A stretch of DNA of 64,000 nt. It comes from Rhizobium tropici CIAT 899 (GTDB lineage: Bacteria; Pseudomonadota; Alphaproteobacteria; Rhizobiales; Rhizobiaceae). Location: assembly GCF_000330885.1 (NCBI RefSeq), contig NC_020059.1, positions 237,001-301,000 on the forward strand, given 5' to 3'. The notes below the pieces were generated by a model. It worked only from the letters and a program-made list of their open reading frames with translations, was not told where the DNA came from and ran no database searches. Position numbers and translations under genes: made by a program. Positions 17,850 to 26,198 of this stretch are shown here, piece after piece. Position 1 is the stretch's first letter, and the number at the start of each line of letters is the position of its first letter.

Positions 17850-19160
17850 ATGGCGATCGATCAGGACGCGCCGCCGGCCGGCAGCGCGAAGGATATTCTG
17901 CGCCCTAACTCCTCGCGAGAGGGTTCGTCTAAGAGCACCGAATACTCCGGAGCGGCCAATTCGCCGCTGACGCGCGCAACGATTTTCCTCTTTGCCGTCG
18001 CGAGTGGCCTTGCTGTGGCCAATGCCTATTTCGCCCATCCGCTTCTCGATGTCATGGCCGATGATCTCAAGCTGTCGCGCACGGTTGCCGGCCTGATCGT
18101 CGGTGCGACGCAGCTCGGTTATGGGTTCGGCCTGATCCTGCTGGTTCCGCTTGGCGATCTCGTAGACCGGCGCAAGCTCATCATCGTGCAGTCGCTGCTG
18201 AGCGTGGCGGCCCTCATCAGTGTCGGCTCCTCGTCCAGTGCGGCGATGCTGCTCGCCTCCATGACCGCCGTTGGCTTCCTGGCCGTCGTGACACAGGCGC
18301 TGGTTGCCTACGCGGCGAGCCTTGCGCACCCCGCCGAGCGCGGTCATATCGTCGGCGTGGTCACCAGCGGCATCGTCCTCGGCATCCTGCTGGCGCGCAG
18401 CGTCGCGGGAACGCTGACCGATCTCTCTGGCTGGCGGACTGTCTATATCGTCTCAGCCGTGCTGACGCTGGTAATCGCGCTTCTCCTTTGGCGCGCGCTG
18501 CCGCGGCAGGAGAAGCCGAGGAGCGGACTCTCCTATTTCGGTCTTATCCGCTCGCTCGGCACCTTACTCGTAGAAGAACCTGTCCTGCGCATCCGCGGGA
18601 TCATCGCCATGCTGATCTTCGCCAATATCACCACCTTGCTCGCGCCGCTCGTCATGCCCCTGACGGCGCCACCCTATTCCCTGTCCCATACCGAAGTCGG
18701 CCTGTTCGGCCTTGCCGGCGCGGCAGGCGCACTCGGCGCCATCAGGGCTGGGCGCTGGGCCGACCGCGGCCATGGTCAGCGCACGACAGGCATTGCACTC
18801 GCGCTAATGCTCCTTGCCTGGCTACCGATCTCGATGCTCGATCATTCGATCCTCTGGCTCATTCTCGGTGTCCTCGTCATCGATTTCGGCCTGCAGGCGG
18901 TGCACGTCACCAATCAGGGCATGATCTATCGCGTGAGACCTGATGCGCAAAACCGGCTGACCGCTGCTTACATGGTCTTCTATTCCATCGGCAGCGCCGT
19001 GGGATCATCGACGTCGACGATCATCTATGCTCATGCGGGCTGGAGCGGCGTCTGCATCTCCGGTACCGCCATAAGTCTTGTAACGCTGCTCTTCTGGGCG
19101 CTGACCTTGCGGGCAACGCCTGAGGTGGCGACGCAAAGCGTCGGGCGCGGAAAGATTTAG
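17850..19160 (+). CDS. MFS drug-efflux type transporter
   Basis: I take the ATG at 17850 (436 residues; MAIDQDAPPAGSAKD) because GGGAG lies seven bases upstream; the frame is open to 17811, but that extension covers the regulatory region. Twelve hydrophobic segments follow a polar 45-residue N-terminus. The helix 2-3 loop has GDLVDRRKLI and the equivalent in the second half GRWADRGHGQR, both MFS signatures. The sequence resembles DHA1-type exporters. With a divergent HxlR regulator, export of a toxic compound is the most likely role; substrate unknown. Confidence 0.9.
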   Translation: MAIDQDAPPAGSAKDILRPNSSREGSSKSTEYSGAANSPLTRATIFLFAVASGLAVANAYFAHPLLDVMADDLKLSRTVAGLIVGATQLGYGFGLILLVPLGDLVDRRKLIIVQSLLSVAALISVGSSSSAAMLLASMTAVGFLAVVTQALVAYAASLAHPAERGHIVGVVTSGIVLGILLARSVAGTLTDLSGWRTVYIVSAVLTLVIALLLWRALPRQEKPRSGLSYFGLIRSLGTLLVEEPVLRIRGIIAMLIFANITTLLAPLVMPLTAPPYSLSHTEVGLFGLAGAAGALGAIRAGRWADRGHGQRTTGIALALMLLAWLPISMLDHSILWLILGVLVIDFGLQAVHVTNQGMIYRVRPDAQNRLTAAYMVFYSIGSAVGSSTSTIIYAHAGWSGVCISGTAISLVTLLFWALTLRATPEVATQSVGRGKI

Positions 19161-19235
19161 CTTTCCCGTCGGGAAGCAGGACTTAAAACTTAAATATGGA
19201 CCATAGAGTGTCTCGATAGCGTGAGGAGGGAAACG

Positions 19236-19536
19236 GTGCCAGCGTTCGAAACCATTGTTGAGGCCGTCGAGCGCGATCTGGGCGCCATCTCGCAATGGAG
19301 TAAGGTATGTCGCGAACATCTTCTTCTGGCGTCCCTGGCTTGCCTGTATGGAAGCGCAGGCCAGCTATTTCGAAGAGCACGAACCGCAAGCGATGGGCGA
19401 TTCGCTGGTATTATCTTGCTACCAGCTCCGCATCGGTCTCCAGCAGATCCATGAAGCTGCCCAAAGCGGTGACGAAATGGACCTACGCTGGGCGATGGCA
19501 AGATGCGAAACCATCGCTGCCAATCTCTCGACTTAG
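19236..19536 (+). pseudogene. Small conserved-looking gene broken by a one-base shift
   Basis: A perfect AGGAGGG site at 19224-19230 precedes a GTG at 19236 that opens VPAFETIVEAVERDLGAISQ and WSK. Near 19305 coding-like sequence moves to the next frame and continues ANIFFWRPWLACMEAQ to a TAG at 19534-19536. Dropping one base at that point yields one coherent helical protein of about 99 residues. The unshifted frame soon turns into arginine-rich, non-coding-looking sequence. This may be a real loss-of-function insertion or a sequencing error. I do not recognise the family. It lies between the MFS gene and the convergent XRE gene. Confidence 0.5.
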
Positions 19537-19655
19537 GGAAAGACGGTAGGCAGCCGCCCTTCCGGTAGTGAGAGGAGCGCTCGAATCCGGGGCAGAGGTC
19601 GGCTTTGATCACGAGACGCAGGCCTCGGTTCAGACAAGCCTCGGCCATCTCTGCC

Positions 19656-20489
19656 CTATAGTTTGGGCAGCAGCGATCTGATCCGCTCGGCATCGTCGGG
19701 CGTTGCCGGATTGTAGACGATCATGCTGAGATCCGTGCGGCCATCGACCGAAAAGGCCGAATATTCGAATGCCAGCGGGCCGAGGATGGGGTGGCGTATA
19801 TGCTTGACGGCTTCGGTATGGGTGCCGGGAACGTCGTTTTCGCGCCACATGGCCCTGAATTCCGGGCTGATGCGGCAAAGTTCCGCCACGAAAGGCTCGA
19901 TCTCACTCGCTGCGCCTGCGCGCGCCGCATCGACCCGGAAGGCGCCCAGGGCGAAACGGGCGACGCTTTCCCAGTCATACTGCATGGCGCGCGCACGCGG
20001 ATCGAGAAAGATATAGCGCAGGATATTGCGCTCCTCCGGCGCTAGCGATGCGTAGTCGATCAGCATCAAAGGTGCCGTCCGGTTCCAGGCGATGACGTCC
20101 CAGGTGGCGGTCCGGATGAGGGCGGGGCTCGGCTCCAGCGCATCGAGCACACGCTGCAGCCGCGGCGTCACGCCATCATTCTTGCGATAGCGCGCTTCCG
20201 GCGGGCGGCCGAGGCCGAGCAGGAACAGATGCTCGCGCTCCACTTCGGTGAGCATCAGCGCGCGGGCGATCCGGTCAAGCACGTCGGCGGAGGGCGCACC
20301 GCCGCGTCCCTGTTCCAGCCATGTGTACCAGGTCGGGCTTATATTGGCACGCTGCGCCACCTCCTCGCGCCGAAGCCCGGGCGTGCGCCGCCGCTCGCCG
20401 GCAAATCCCAGGGCGGATGGGTCGAGTTTCGCGCGGCGGTCCCTCAGATAGGTCCCGAGCACGTTTTCGGTTTCGATGAGATCGGTCAT
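19656..20489 (-). CDS. XRE-type regulator with MmyB-like ligand-binding domain
   Basis: The 277-residue protein has an N-terminal helix-turn-helix (TPGLRREEVAQRANISPTWY, near residues 36-55) and a long C-terminal domain of the MmyB/MLTR type, with DVIAWNRTAPLMLID near 130 and RNILRYIFLDPRAR near 155. This domain is PAS-like and binds small ligands in studied members. The gene is divergent from the NAD(P)-binding protein at 20583, with 93 bases between starts. By the usual arrangement it controls that gene. Confidence 0.92.
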   Translation of the reverse strand: MTDLIETENVLGTYLRDRRAKLDPSALGFAGERRRTPGLRREEVAQRANISPTWYTWLEQGRGGAPSADVLDRIARALMLTEVEREHLFLLGLGRPPEARYRKNDGVTPRLQRVLDALEPSPALIRTATWDVIAWNRTAPLMLIDYASLAPEERNILRYIFLDPRARAMQYDWESVARFALGAFRVDAARAGAASEIEPFVAELCRISPEFRAMWRENDVPGTHTEAVKHIRHPILGPLAFEYSAFSVDGRTDLSMIVYNPATPDDAERIRSLLPKL

Positions 20490-20582
20490 CCTGTTAGTGT
20501 CTTTACTATGATAAGGTCACTACTTTACCAGAATAAACGATAGGCAGAGATTTGTCTCCGACGAAATAAGGAGACAGTGCAT

Positions 20583-21479
20583 ATGCGTATATTCGTTACC
20601 GGTGCGACCGGAAATGTCGGCTCGCATGTCGTCAGGGAATTGATCGGCGCTGGCCATCAGGTGCTCGGCCTTTCGCGCTCGAGGGAAAAGGCGGTCGCGC
20701 TTGCCGCTGCCGGTGCCGAGGTCCTTCACGGCACGATCGAGGATGCGGAAATCCTGAAAAGCGGCGCCTCGCAATCCGACGGCGTCATCCACCTTGCCTT
20801 CAACCACGACTTCTCGAGATTCGTCCAGAATTGCGAGGATGACCGCCGGGTCATCGCAACGCTGGCCTCGGCGCTTGCCGGTTCTGCCCGTCCGCTGGTC
20901 ATTACGTCGGGCACGCCGATCGCCAACACGGTGCCGGGCGAGCCCGCGAAGGAAGACAATCCGATCGTCCGCTCCGACAGGCATCCGCGTGCCGCCACGG
21001 AGGAAGCGGGGATATTGGCGAGCGAAATCGGCGTCAATGTCTCGGTCGTGCGCCTCCCGCAGGTGCATGATCCGGTCAGCCAGGGGCTTATTACGCCCTT
21101 GATCCAGATATTCCGGGAAAAGGGTGTTTGCGCCTATGTCGGAGAGGGGATCAGCCGCTGGCCGGCGGCGCATTTTACCGATGTCGGCCGTCTTTACCGC
21201 CTCGTCGTCGAGCGCGCCGAACCGAATGCCAAATATCACGCCGTTGCCGAAGAAGGCGTCCCCTTGCGCGATATCGTCGAGACGATCGGGCGGCGCCTGA
21301 ACCTGCCCGTCAAATCCATCACCAAGGAAGAGGCGCAGGATTATTTCGGCTGGCTCGCTCTGTTTGCCGGCCACGACATGCCGGCCTCCAGCGCCAAGAC
21401 CCGACAGAAGCTCGGTTGGGAACCCAACGGCCCGACGCTGCTTCAGGATCTTGCAGAGCTGCAGGTTTCCGCGGCGTGA
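20583..21479 (+). CDS. NAD(P)-binding extended SDR / epimerase-like protein
   Basis: The 298-residue protein begins MRIFVTGATGNVGSHVVREL, a full Rossmann motif GATGNVGS of the extended or atypical SDR type. It lacks an obvious YxxxK pair in the usual place, which is common for NmrA-like and NAD-epimerase-like members. AAGGAG lies nine bases before the ATG at 20583; an in-frame GTG six bases earlier is too close to that site. Members are redox sensors or reductases acting on small metabolites. The XRE/MmyB-type regulator is divergent. Substrate unknown. Confidence 0.88.
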   Translation: MRIFVTGATGNVGSHVVRELIGAGHQVLGLSRSREKAVALAAAGAEVLHGTIEDAEILKSGASQSDGVIHLAFNHDFSRFVQNCEDDRRVIATLASALAGSARPLVITSGTPIANTVPGEPAKEDNPIVRSDRHPRAATEEAGILASEIGVNVSVVRLPQVHDPVSQGLITPLIQIFREKGVCAYVGEGISRWPAAHFTDVGRLYRLVVERAEPNAKYHAVAEEGVPLRDIVETIGRRLNLPVKSITKEEAQDYFGWLALFAGHDMPASSAKTRQKLGWEPNGPTLLQDLAELQVSAA

Positions 21480-21540
21480 TATCGGTGCCATCGGCCACGA
21501 TCCGCGGATGGTCGATGGTCTGACTGAGCATGGATTCGAA

Positions 21541-21568
21541 AAACCCGGCCGACCCTTCGGCCGGGTTT
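21541..21568. terminator. Bidirectional Rho-independent terminator
   Basis: AAACCCGGCCG (21541-21551) pairs with CGGCCGGGTTT (21558-21568) around a six-base loop. Reading left from the stem gives a TTTTT run on the minus strand; on the plus strand it is followed by CATCTTT. It lies between convergent genes ending at 21479 and 21603 and can serve both. Confidence 0.85.
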
Positions 21569-21602
21569 CATCTTTCAGGCTGCGATCCAGAAAGCTCCAG
21601 AG

Positions 21603-22229
21603 TCAGACATACGGTGTCCCGGCAAGAGCGGCGTCGACACCGGCAAAACCTCGGTCCAGGACGCTCGCCAGCGCCGCCTCGGGCTTTCGATTCTCGCGAA
21701 AGGCGCGAAGCGCCTCGCCATAGGCGGTCACCAGCGTCGCCATCAGCATTGCGCCCGCGAGATGTGCGTCGGCATCAGAGCGCGGCTGACACGCCGCGTC
21801 GGACAACATTCTCGAAAGATCGTCGGCAAGCGTCACCTGCAGCCCACGCGCATACGCCGTCAGCGTCGGGCTCTCCGCCACCATGCGCCAGAAGTGGATG
21901 GGCCGGTCCGTGATCCTGAACAGGGGATGCTGCGTTTCCACCAGTTCCCGCATCAGCGCCTGGAAGGCGCGGACCGGCGGCTCACGGCCGCGGTCGGCAA
22001 TCGCTTTGCGCACCAGCTCCCGCACCTCGTCCTCCCGATCGAAAACCAGGTCCTCCTTGCGGCGAAAATAGTTGAACACCGTCTTTCTAGCGACCTCCGC
22101 TTCGTCAGCGATGTCGGCGACGGAAACCTTGTCGAAGCCATGTTCGACGAAGAGGCGTGTTGCGACATTGGAGATCGCCTGACGCGTCATCTCCTTCTTG
22201 CGGTCCCGGAGTTTGATTGGGTTTGACAT
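21603..22229 (-). CDS. TetR-family repressor
   Basis: The ATG at 22229 gives 208 residues starting MSNPIKLRDRKKEMTRQAIS; upstream in-frame codons run through the operator region and are rejected. The helix-turn-helix is VSVADIADEAEVARKTVFNYF, near residues 35-55, followed by an all-helical ligand domain. The divergent flavin monooxygenase starts 220 bases away. Two tandem inverted repeats directly upstream of its start (22238-22270) are the expected binding sites. The ligand is probably an aromatic or antibiotic-like compound acted on by the monooxygenase. Confidence 0.92.
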   Translation of the reverse strand: MSNPIKLRDRKKEMTRQAISNVATRLFVEHGFDKVSVADIADEAEVARKTVFNYFRRKEDLVFDREDEVRELVRKAIADRGREPPVRAFQALMRELVETQHPLFRITDRPIHFWRMVAESPTLTAYARGLQVTLADDLSRMLSDAACQPRSDADAHLAGAMLMATLVTAYGEALRAFRENRKPEAALASVLDRGFAGVDAALAGTPYV

Positions 22230-22237
22230 GGCGATAT

Positions 22238-22270
22238 TTATACCATAAGTAAATTTATACCGAGTATAAA
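22238..22270. promoter_or_regulatory. Tandem TetR operators
   Basis: TTTATAC-CGA-GTATAAA at 22254-22270 is a perfect 17-bp inverted repeat. A second, imperfect copy, TTTATACCATAAGTAAA, lies at 22238-22254, sharing one base with it. Both lie 9 to 41 bases upstream of the tetR start, where two dimers could bind side by side and block its transcription. Confidence 0.65.
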
Positions 22271-22449
22271 ATCGTATCACGATCACGAAATCGGTGAAAT
22301 TGGCACAGGTTTTATGGCTGTTCCTGTAGCCGGATCGTCGCCCGCTCGAATGGAGATGGGCATTTTCCAACGACTCGCGCCGGCTGAGAGTAATCAAAGC
22401 CGGAATGTCTGGCGCCCTTTGCGGCGCCGCTCGCTTGAGGAGTTCTGTC

Positions 22450-24036
22450 TTGATTTATGATGTCCTGATTGCCGGCGGCGGACCCGTCGGCCTGTTTCTC
22501 GCCTGTGAGCTGCGTCTCGCCGGTCTCGCCGTATTGGTGCTGGAGCAGGCCGAGGACCCGAGCTCGCCTCTGAAGCGCCTTCCCTTCGGCATGCGCGGCC
22601 TCTCGGCGCCAACCATCGAAGCCTTCTATCGTCGCGGCCTGCTGAAGGACATCGCGGCGGCGCAGCCCGCCAAGAATGGATCGGGCGACAGCGGCGCTTC
22701 GTCTGCGCACTGGATGCATCAGCCGCGCCGCCCCGGCGGCCATTTTGCCGGCATCCAGTTTTTCCATGACAATATCGATGCCTCGAAATGGCCCTATCGC
22801 CTGTCGAGCCCGGCCGGCACCAGCATGATGATCGAGATGGAAAGCCTCGAAACGATCCTGGCCGCTCGCGCCGCGGCGATGGGCGTCGAGATCAGGCGTG
22901 GCTGTGCTGTCGAAAGCCTCGATCAGTCGGATGACGACGTCACCGTCAGGACCAGGGCTGAGACTTTTCGCGGGCGCTGGCTCGTCGGCTGCGACGGCGG
23001 ACGCAGCATCGTTCGTAAGGCTGGCGGCTTCGAATTTGTCGGCACCGATCCCGAATTTACCGGCTATTCTGCTGACGTCGAGATCGCAGACCCGGACAAG
23101 CTTCAAACAGGCCGCCATTACACCGCGACGGGCATGTACACTTTTTCGCCGCCTGGAATCGTCACAATGGTCGATTTCGACGGAGGCGCGTTTCACCGTA
23201 CCCAGCCGATCACGCTCGAGCATGTGCAAGCCGTGCTGCGCCGCATTTCCTGCACCGACGTCACAGTAACGGCACTCAACCTTGCCACTACATGGACGGA
23301 TCGCGCCCACCAGGCAACCAGTTATCGCAGGGGACGCATATCGCTCGCCGGCGATGCCGCGCACATCCATTCCCCCTTGGGCGGCCAGGGCCTCAACCTT
23401 GGTCTGGGCGACGCGATGAACCTTGGATGGAAGCTTGCCGCCACGATCCGTGGCGATGCGCCGGCCGGCCTGCTCGATACCTATTCCAGCGAGCGGCATC
23501 CCATTGGGGCGAAGGTGCTTGATTGGTCACGCGCCCAGGTCGCGCTCATGCGGCCAAGCCCGAGCTCGCGCGCGCTTGAAGCCATCATCCGCGATTTGAT
23601 CGACACGCGTGATGGCGCGACCTATTTCGCCGAGCGCGTCTGGGGCGTTTCTCTCCGCTATGATCTTGGCGGGAGCCATCCGCTCGTCGGCCGCAGCGCT
23701 CCTGACTCCGAACTGACCGATGGGACGAGGCTCGGCGATCTCCTCGGAGCGGGCGAGGGCCTGCTGCTGGATTTCGACGCCCGTGCCCCCCTTGAAGCCC
23801 TCGCAAACCGCTGGAGCGACCGGATCACCTATATCGCCGGCGACGCCAAGGATCGACTGGGCCTCCGTGCCTTGCTCGTGCGGCCTGACGGCGTCGTTGC
23901 CTGGGTCGGCGAGGGGGAGCCGGATCTTGAAGCCGCTGCCGAAGCGGCGTCGCGATGGTTCGGCGAACCCGCCGGGATTAGCGGCTCTCAGCCAGCGCCC
24001 TTATCACCTGTCCTTGACAGCGCCAGCAATCCATAA
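22450..24036 (+). CDS. FAD-dependent aromatic-ring type monooxygenase
   Basis: I choose a TTG start at 22450, with GAGGAG seven bases upstream, giving 528 residues beginning MIYDVLIAGGGPVGLF; the in-frame ATG at 22405 has no such site. The FAD motif GGGPVG near residue 9 and the second FAD motif GDAAHIHSPLGGQGLNLGLGD near 303 mark class A flavin hydroxylases (PheA/TfdB/antibiotic-resistance type). A thioredoxin-like C-terminal domain follows from about residue 410. These enzymes hydroxylate phenols, polyketides or drugs using NAD(P)H and oxygen. The divergent TetR is its probable regulator. Its stop codon lies inside the next gene's operator palindrome. Confidence 0.88.
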   Translation: MIYDVLIAGGGPVGLFLACELRLAGLAVLVLEQAEDPSSPLKRLPFGMRGLSAPTIEAFYRRGLLKDIAAAQPAKNGSGDSGASSAHWMHQPRRPGGHFAGIQFFHDNIDASKWPYRLSSPAGTSMMIEMESLETILAARAAAMGVEIRRGCAVESLDQSDDDVTVRTRAETFRGRWLVGCDGGRSIVRKAGGFEFVGTDPEFTGYSADVEIADPDKLQTGRHYTATGMYTFSPPGIVTMVDFDGGAFHRTQPITLEHVQAVLRRISCTDVTVTALNLATTWTDRAHQATSYRRGRISLAGDAAHIHSPLGGQGLNLGLGDAMNLGWKLAATIRGDAPAGLLDTYSSERHPIGAKVLDWSRAQVALMRPSPSSRALEAIIRDLIDTRDGATYFAERVWGVSLRYDLGGSHPLVGRSAPDSELTDGTRLGDLLGAGEGLLLDFDARAPLEALANRWSDRITYIAGDAKDRLGLRALLVRPDGVVAWVGEGEPDLEAAAEAASRWFGEPAGISGSQPAPLSPVLDSASNP

Positions 24037-24043
24037 TTATACA
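24014..24043 (+). promoter_or_regulatory. Promoter TTGACA-N18-TATACA for the RibD-like/tetR operon
   Basis: A perfect -35 TTGACA at 24014-24019, still inside the monooxygenase gene, is followed after 18 bases by TATACA at 24038-24043. The -10 lies inside a perfect palindrome at 24031-24057, so repression by a protein bound there is likely. Confidence 0.5.
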
Positions 24044-24057
24044 TCGTATAATTATGG
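24031..24057. promoter_or_regulatory. Perfect 27-bp palindrome, probable TetR operator
   Basis: CCATAATTATAC and GTATAATTATGG are exact 12-bp inverted arms around ATC. The site covers the stop codon of the monooxygenase gene, overlaps the predicted -10 and ends nine bases before the ATG of the RibD-like gene. The tetR gene at 24600 in the same operon is the natural candidate to bind it. The GC-poor arms and lack of a following T tract argue against a terminator. Confidence 0.7.
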
Positions 24058-24066
24058 AGATGCGAG

Positions 24067-24603
24067 ATGATCACCGGTCATGTTTTTATTGCAACCAGCC
24101 TGGATGGGTTCATCGCTCGCGATGACGGCGGTATCGAATGGTTGCTTAAGTACGACGCCTCCGGCGAGGATCATGGCTACAACGATTTCATCAGGGACAT
24201 CGACGCCATCATCATGGGCCGCGGCACCTTCGAGACGGTCCGCGACATGAAACCATGGTTCTATACGCGCCCGGTGCTCGTTCTTTCCACCACCCTGGCG
24301 GAGCAGCCGGTCCCGTCCGAGCTTGCCGGCAAGGTCCGTTTCACGCGGAAGTCGCCGCAGCAAGCCATGGCCATGCTCGAAGCGGAAGGCTGCCGCCGTG
24401 TCTATGTCGATGGCGGGCGCGTCATTCAATCCTTCCTTGAGGAAGGCTTGATCAGCGATCTGGTGATCACGCGTGTTCCGATACTGCTCGGCAGCGGCCG
24501 CCCCCTGTTCGGTCCGGTTTCGCGCGACATCAACCTCAGGCATGTGGGCACCCGCCCGTTTCCGTCCGGGTTGGTGCAATCGACCTATGCAATTGCGTTA
24601 TGA
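24067..24603 (+). CDS. RibD C-terminal / dihydrofolate reductase-like protein
   Basis: The 178-residue protein opens with the pattern GHVFIATSLDGFIARDDGGI and ends with VTRVPILLGSGRPLFG, both typical of stand-alone RibD_C proteins (DHFR fold). They bind NADPH and probably reduce small molecules; the true substrate is not known for most. It is short, cytoplasmic and complete. GGAG lies before the ATG at 24067. Its stop overlaps the start of the tetR gene (ATGA), so the two form one operon behind the palindromic operator. It is not a housekeeping folA. Confidence 0.88.
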   Translation: MITGHVFIATSLDGFIARDDGGIEWLLKYDASGEDHGYNDFIRDIDAIIMGRGTFETVRDMKPWFYTRPVLVLSTTLAEQPVPSELAGKVRFTRKSPQQAMAMLEAEGCRRVYVDGGRVIQSFLEEGLISDLVITRVPILLGSGRPLFGPVSRDINLRHVGTRPFPSGLVQSTYAIAL

Positions 24604-25178
24604 CCAAGCGAAGCCGTGGCAGGCCGCGCGCCGATGAGAACAGCGTGTCACCGGCGGGAATCCTTTCGGAGGCATTAGCTCTGCTTGATGGTGAGGGGTT
24701 TGAAAATCTGACGATGCGCGCGGTCGCGATGCGGGCGAATGTCAACCCGATGACGATCTATCACCACTTCCGGGATCGGGACGGATTGATCAAGGCATTG
24801 GCGGAGAGCATCTATGCCGATGTTGCCGCTCCTCCGGAAGGAACGGTTCGGTCTCGGATAGAGGGCTTGCTGAAGGCGTATCGGGCAAAGGTGATACGCT
24901 ATCCAGGCCTGACTCTTGCCATCTTCAACCGGCCGGACGCGTTCCCTGACCATGCAAGAAGGATCACGGACAGCCTGACAGACCTGCTGAAAGAACTTGG
25001 CCCTTCGCCGTCGCGTGCTCTGCTATGGGTGCATATTCTTGTCGATTATACGCATGGTGCAGCGCTTGCCGTGGCGACAGACGAAAATGGCGATGGCCCG
25101 CAGCCGGTAGCAACGGACCCGGAGTATGCGAATTATGAACGCGCGATCTCTGAACTGCTGGACAGCCTGGAGACGTAG
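24600..25178 (+). CDS. TetR-family repressor, cotranscribed with the RibD-like gene
   Basis: The 192-residue protein has a TetR helix-turn-helix near residues 28-58 (LTMRAVAMRANVNPMTIYHHF) and a helical C-terminal domain. It starts within the ATGA overlap with the upstream reductase gene, so the pair is translationally coupled. No regulator-type gap lies before it, so the operator at 24031-24057 upstream of the operon would give negative feedback. It converges on the tRNA-Ser gene, whose 3' end lies 16 bases beyond its stop. Confidence 0.92.
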   Translation: MTKRSRGRPRADENSVSPAGILSEALALLDGEGFENLTMRAVAMRANVNPMTIYHHFRDRDGLIKALAESIYADVAAPPEGTVRSRIEGLLKAYRAKVIRYPGLTLAIFNRPDAFPDHARRITDSLTDLLKELGPSPSRALLWVHILVDYTHGAALAVATDENGDGPQPVATDPEYANYERAISELLDSLET

Positions 25179-25194
25179 AGTAAACGGCAGAAAA

Positions 25195-25284
25195 TGGCGG
25201 ACAAGGTGGGATTCGAACCCACGGTACGCTTTCACGCACACACGCGTTCCAGGCGTGCGCCTTAAACCACTCGGCCACCTGTCC
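25195..25284 (-). tRNA. tRNA-Ser (anticodon GGA), decoding UCC/UCU
   Basis: On the minus strand the 90 bases from 25284 to 25195 fold as a class II tRNA. The acceptor stem is GGACAGG against CTTGTCC (one G-T pair), the D arm starts TGGCCGAGTGG, and the anticodon stem CACGC/GCGTG encloses CTGGAAC with anticodon GGA. There is a long variable arm and a T arm GTGGGTTCGAATCCCAC. The discriminator is G and CCA is encoded. I see no integrase or duplicated tRNA end nearby. Confidence 0.97.
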
Positions 25285-25516
25285 ATCTGCACTTTCGCAT
25301 CCGATAAAGGAGCTATTGTGGGAACGGCGCGATATATACCGATGAATTTTCTAGGATCAACCCGAATCTGACAGTTTTTTGACTTCTGGACAAAAAACTC
25401 TGCATCTCATCCCCATTGCGCTTATTTCGCGTTCCACTTATCTAAAGAAATGGATGAGGCGGCATAAGACCGGTCGGCCCACAAAGGCTGGACGTAGTGA
25501 GTATCCGGAGGAGTTC

Positions 25517-25834
25517 ATGCGTTTCCTGTTGCGTTTTTCCAGCCTTGTCGCGCTGGTGGTGGCCGTGATCGCCGGCACCATCGATTCCATTCAATCCGTT
25601 GCGGCCTCCGCCGTGGTCATGACCCCTATGGGGGATGCGTGGAACGATGTCAGCCCTTCGTCGCTGGCAAGCCTTCGCGCGACCATCGCCTATTATGTTC
25701 ATCCCCGTTTCTATGACTTGGCGATGCAATGGCTGCTGTTTCAGCCGGCCTTTGCGGTCTTTCTGGTGATCTCGCTGCTTCTGTGGATGGTCGCCTATAA
25801 GCGCCAGCCCGTTGCCGGACGCTTCAGCGCCTGA
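25517..25834 (+). CDS. Small inner-membrane protein of unknown function
   Basis: The ATG at 25517 follows GGAGGAG at a good distance and gives 105 residues; the longer frame back to 25379 is rejected. The protein has an N-terminal hydrophobic segment (FSSLVALVVAVIAGTI, possibly an anchor or uncleaved signal) and a second helix near residues 72-92 (FAVFLVISLLLWMVAYKR), with a polar loop between them. The composition is consistent with a conserved rhizobial membrane protein, but I do not recognise a family. It stands alone between the tRNA and the nucleoside importer. Confidence 0.75.
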   Translation: MRFLLRFSSLVALVVAVIAGTIDSIQSVAASAVVMTPMGDAWNDVSPSSLASLRATIAYYVHPRFYDLAMQWLLFQPAFAVFLVISLLLWMVAYKRQPVAGRFSA

Positions 25835-26198
25835 AAGGGGCTGCGTTTCGCTCTGTGCCATTTGGGGATTTTGGTGACGTCGGAGAATGTCTGGCGACGG
25901 GCTTGCAGCTATGCCGTGATCAGCAAAACTGGCGATTGCGGAGAGCTGACCGGCAGCTATTCTGACCAATAAAATTGCAGTTTTGGCCCGAAATTGTTTA
26001 AAAAAAGGGTGGTTTGGATGGGTTTTCACCAATTCCCACAAATCTTTACCAACTGAAAAATTTCTCGTGAATTTTTCATGCAGCCATGCAAGGATGCGCG
26101 CCAGCTTGGCCTCGGGGAGGTCGGCGGTTCCGCAGACTTGCCCGGTCAACGGGCTTGCGGGAGGACCCAACAAGATAGAAACAATAGGGCTGCACCAC
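25835..26198 (+). promoter_or_regulatory. 364-bp leader region of the nucleoside importer with nested inverted repeats
   Basis: This gap has no credible gene. Two structures stand out. Exact 8-bp arms CAAAACTG (25924-25931) and CAGTTTTG (25978-25985) enclose an AGCTG/CAGCT hairpin (25944-25958). Farther down, GAAAAATT (26055-26062) and AATTTTTC (26070-26077) form a 23-bp repeat. They may be regulator sites or a structured 5' leader of the bmp gene. I could not match them to a known riboswitch by eye. Confidence 0.4.

Noticed and set aside
19290..19320. Programmed +1 frameshift in the small gene
   Set aside because: No slow codon-stop arrangement or known slippery motif at the junction; mutation or sequence error is simpler.
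25195..25284. tRNA-Ser as a possible integration site for a genomic island
   Set aside because: No integrase, no repeated tRNA 3' end and no change of gene character were seen on either side.
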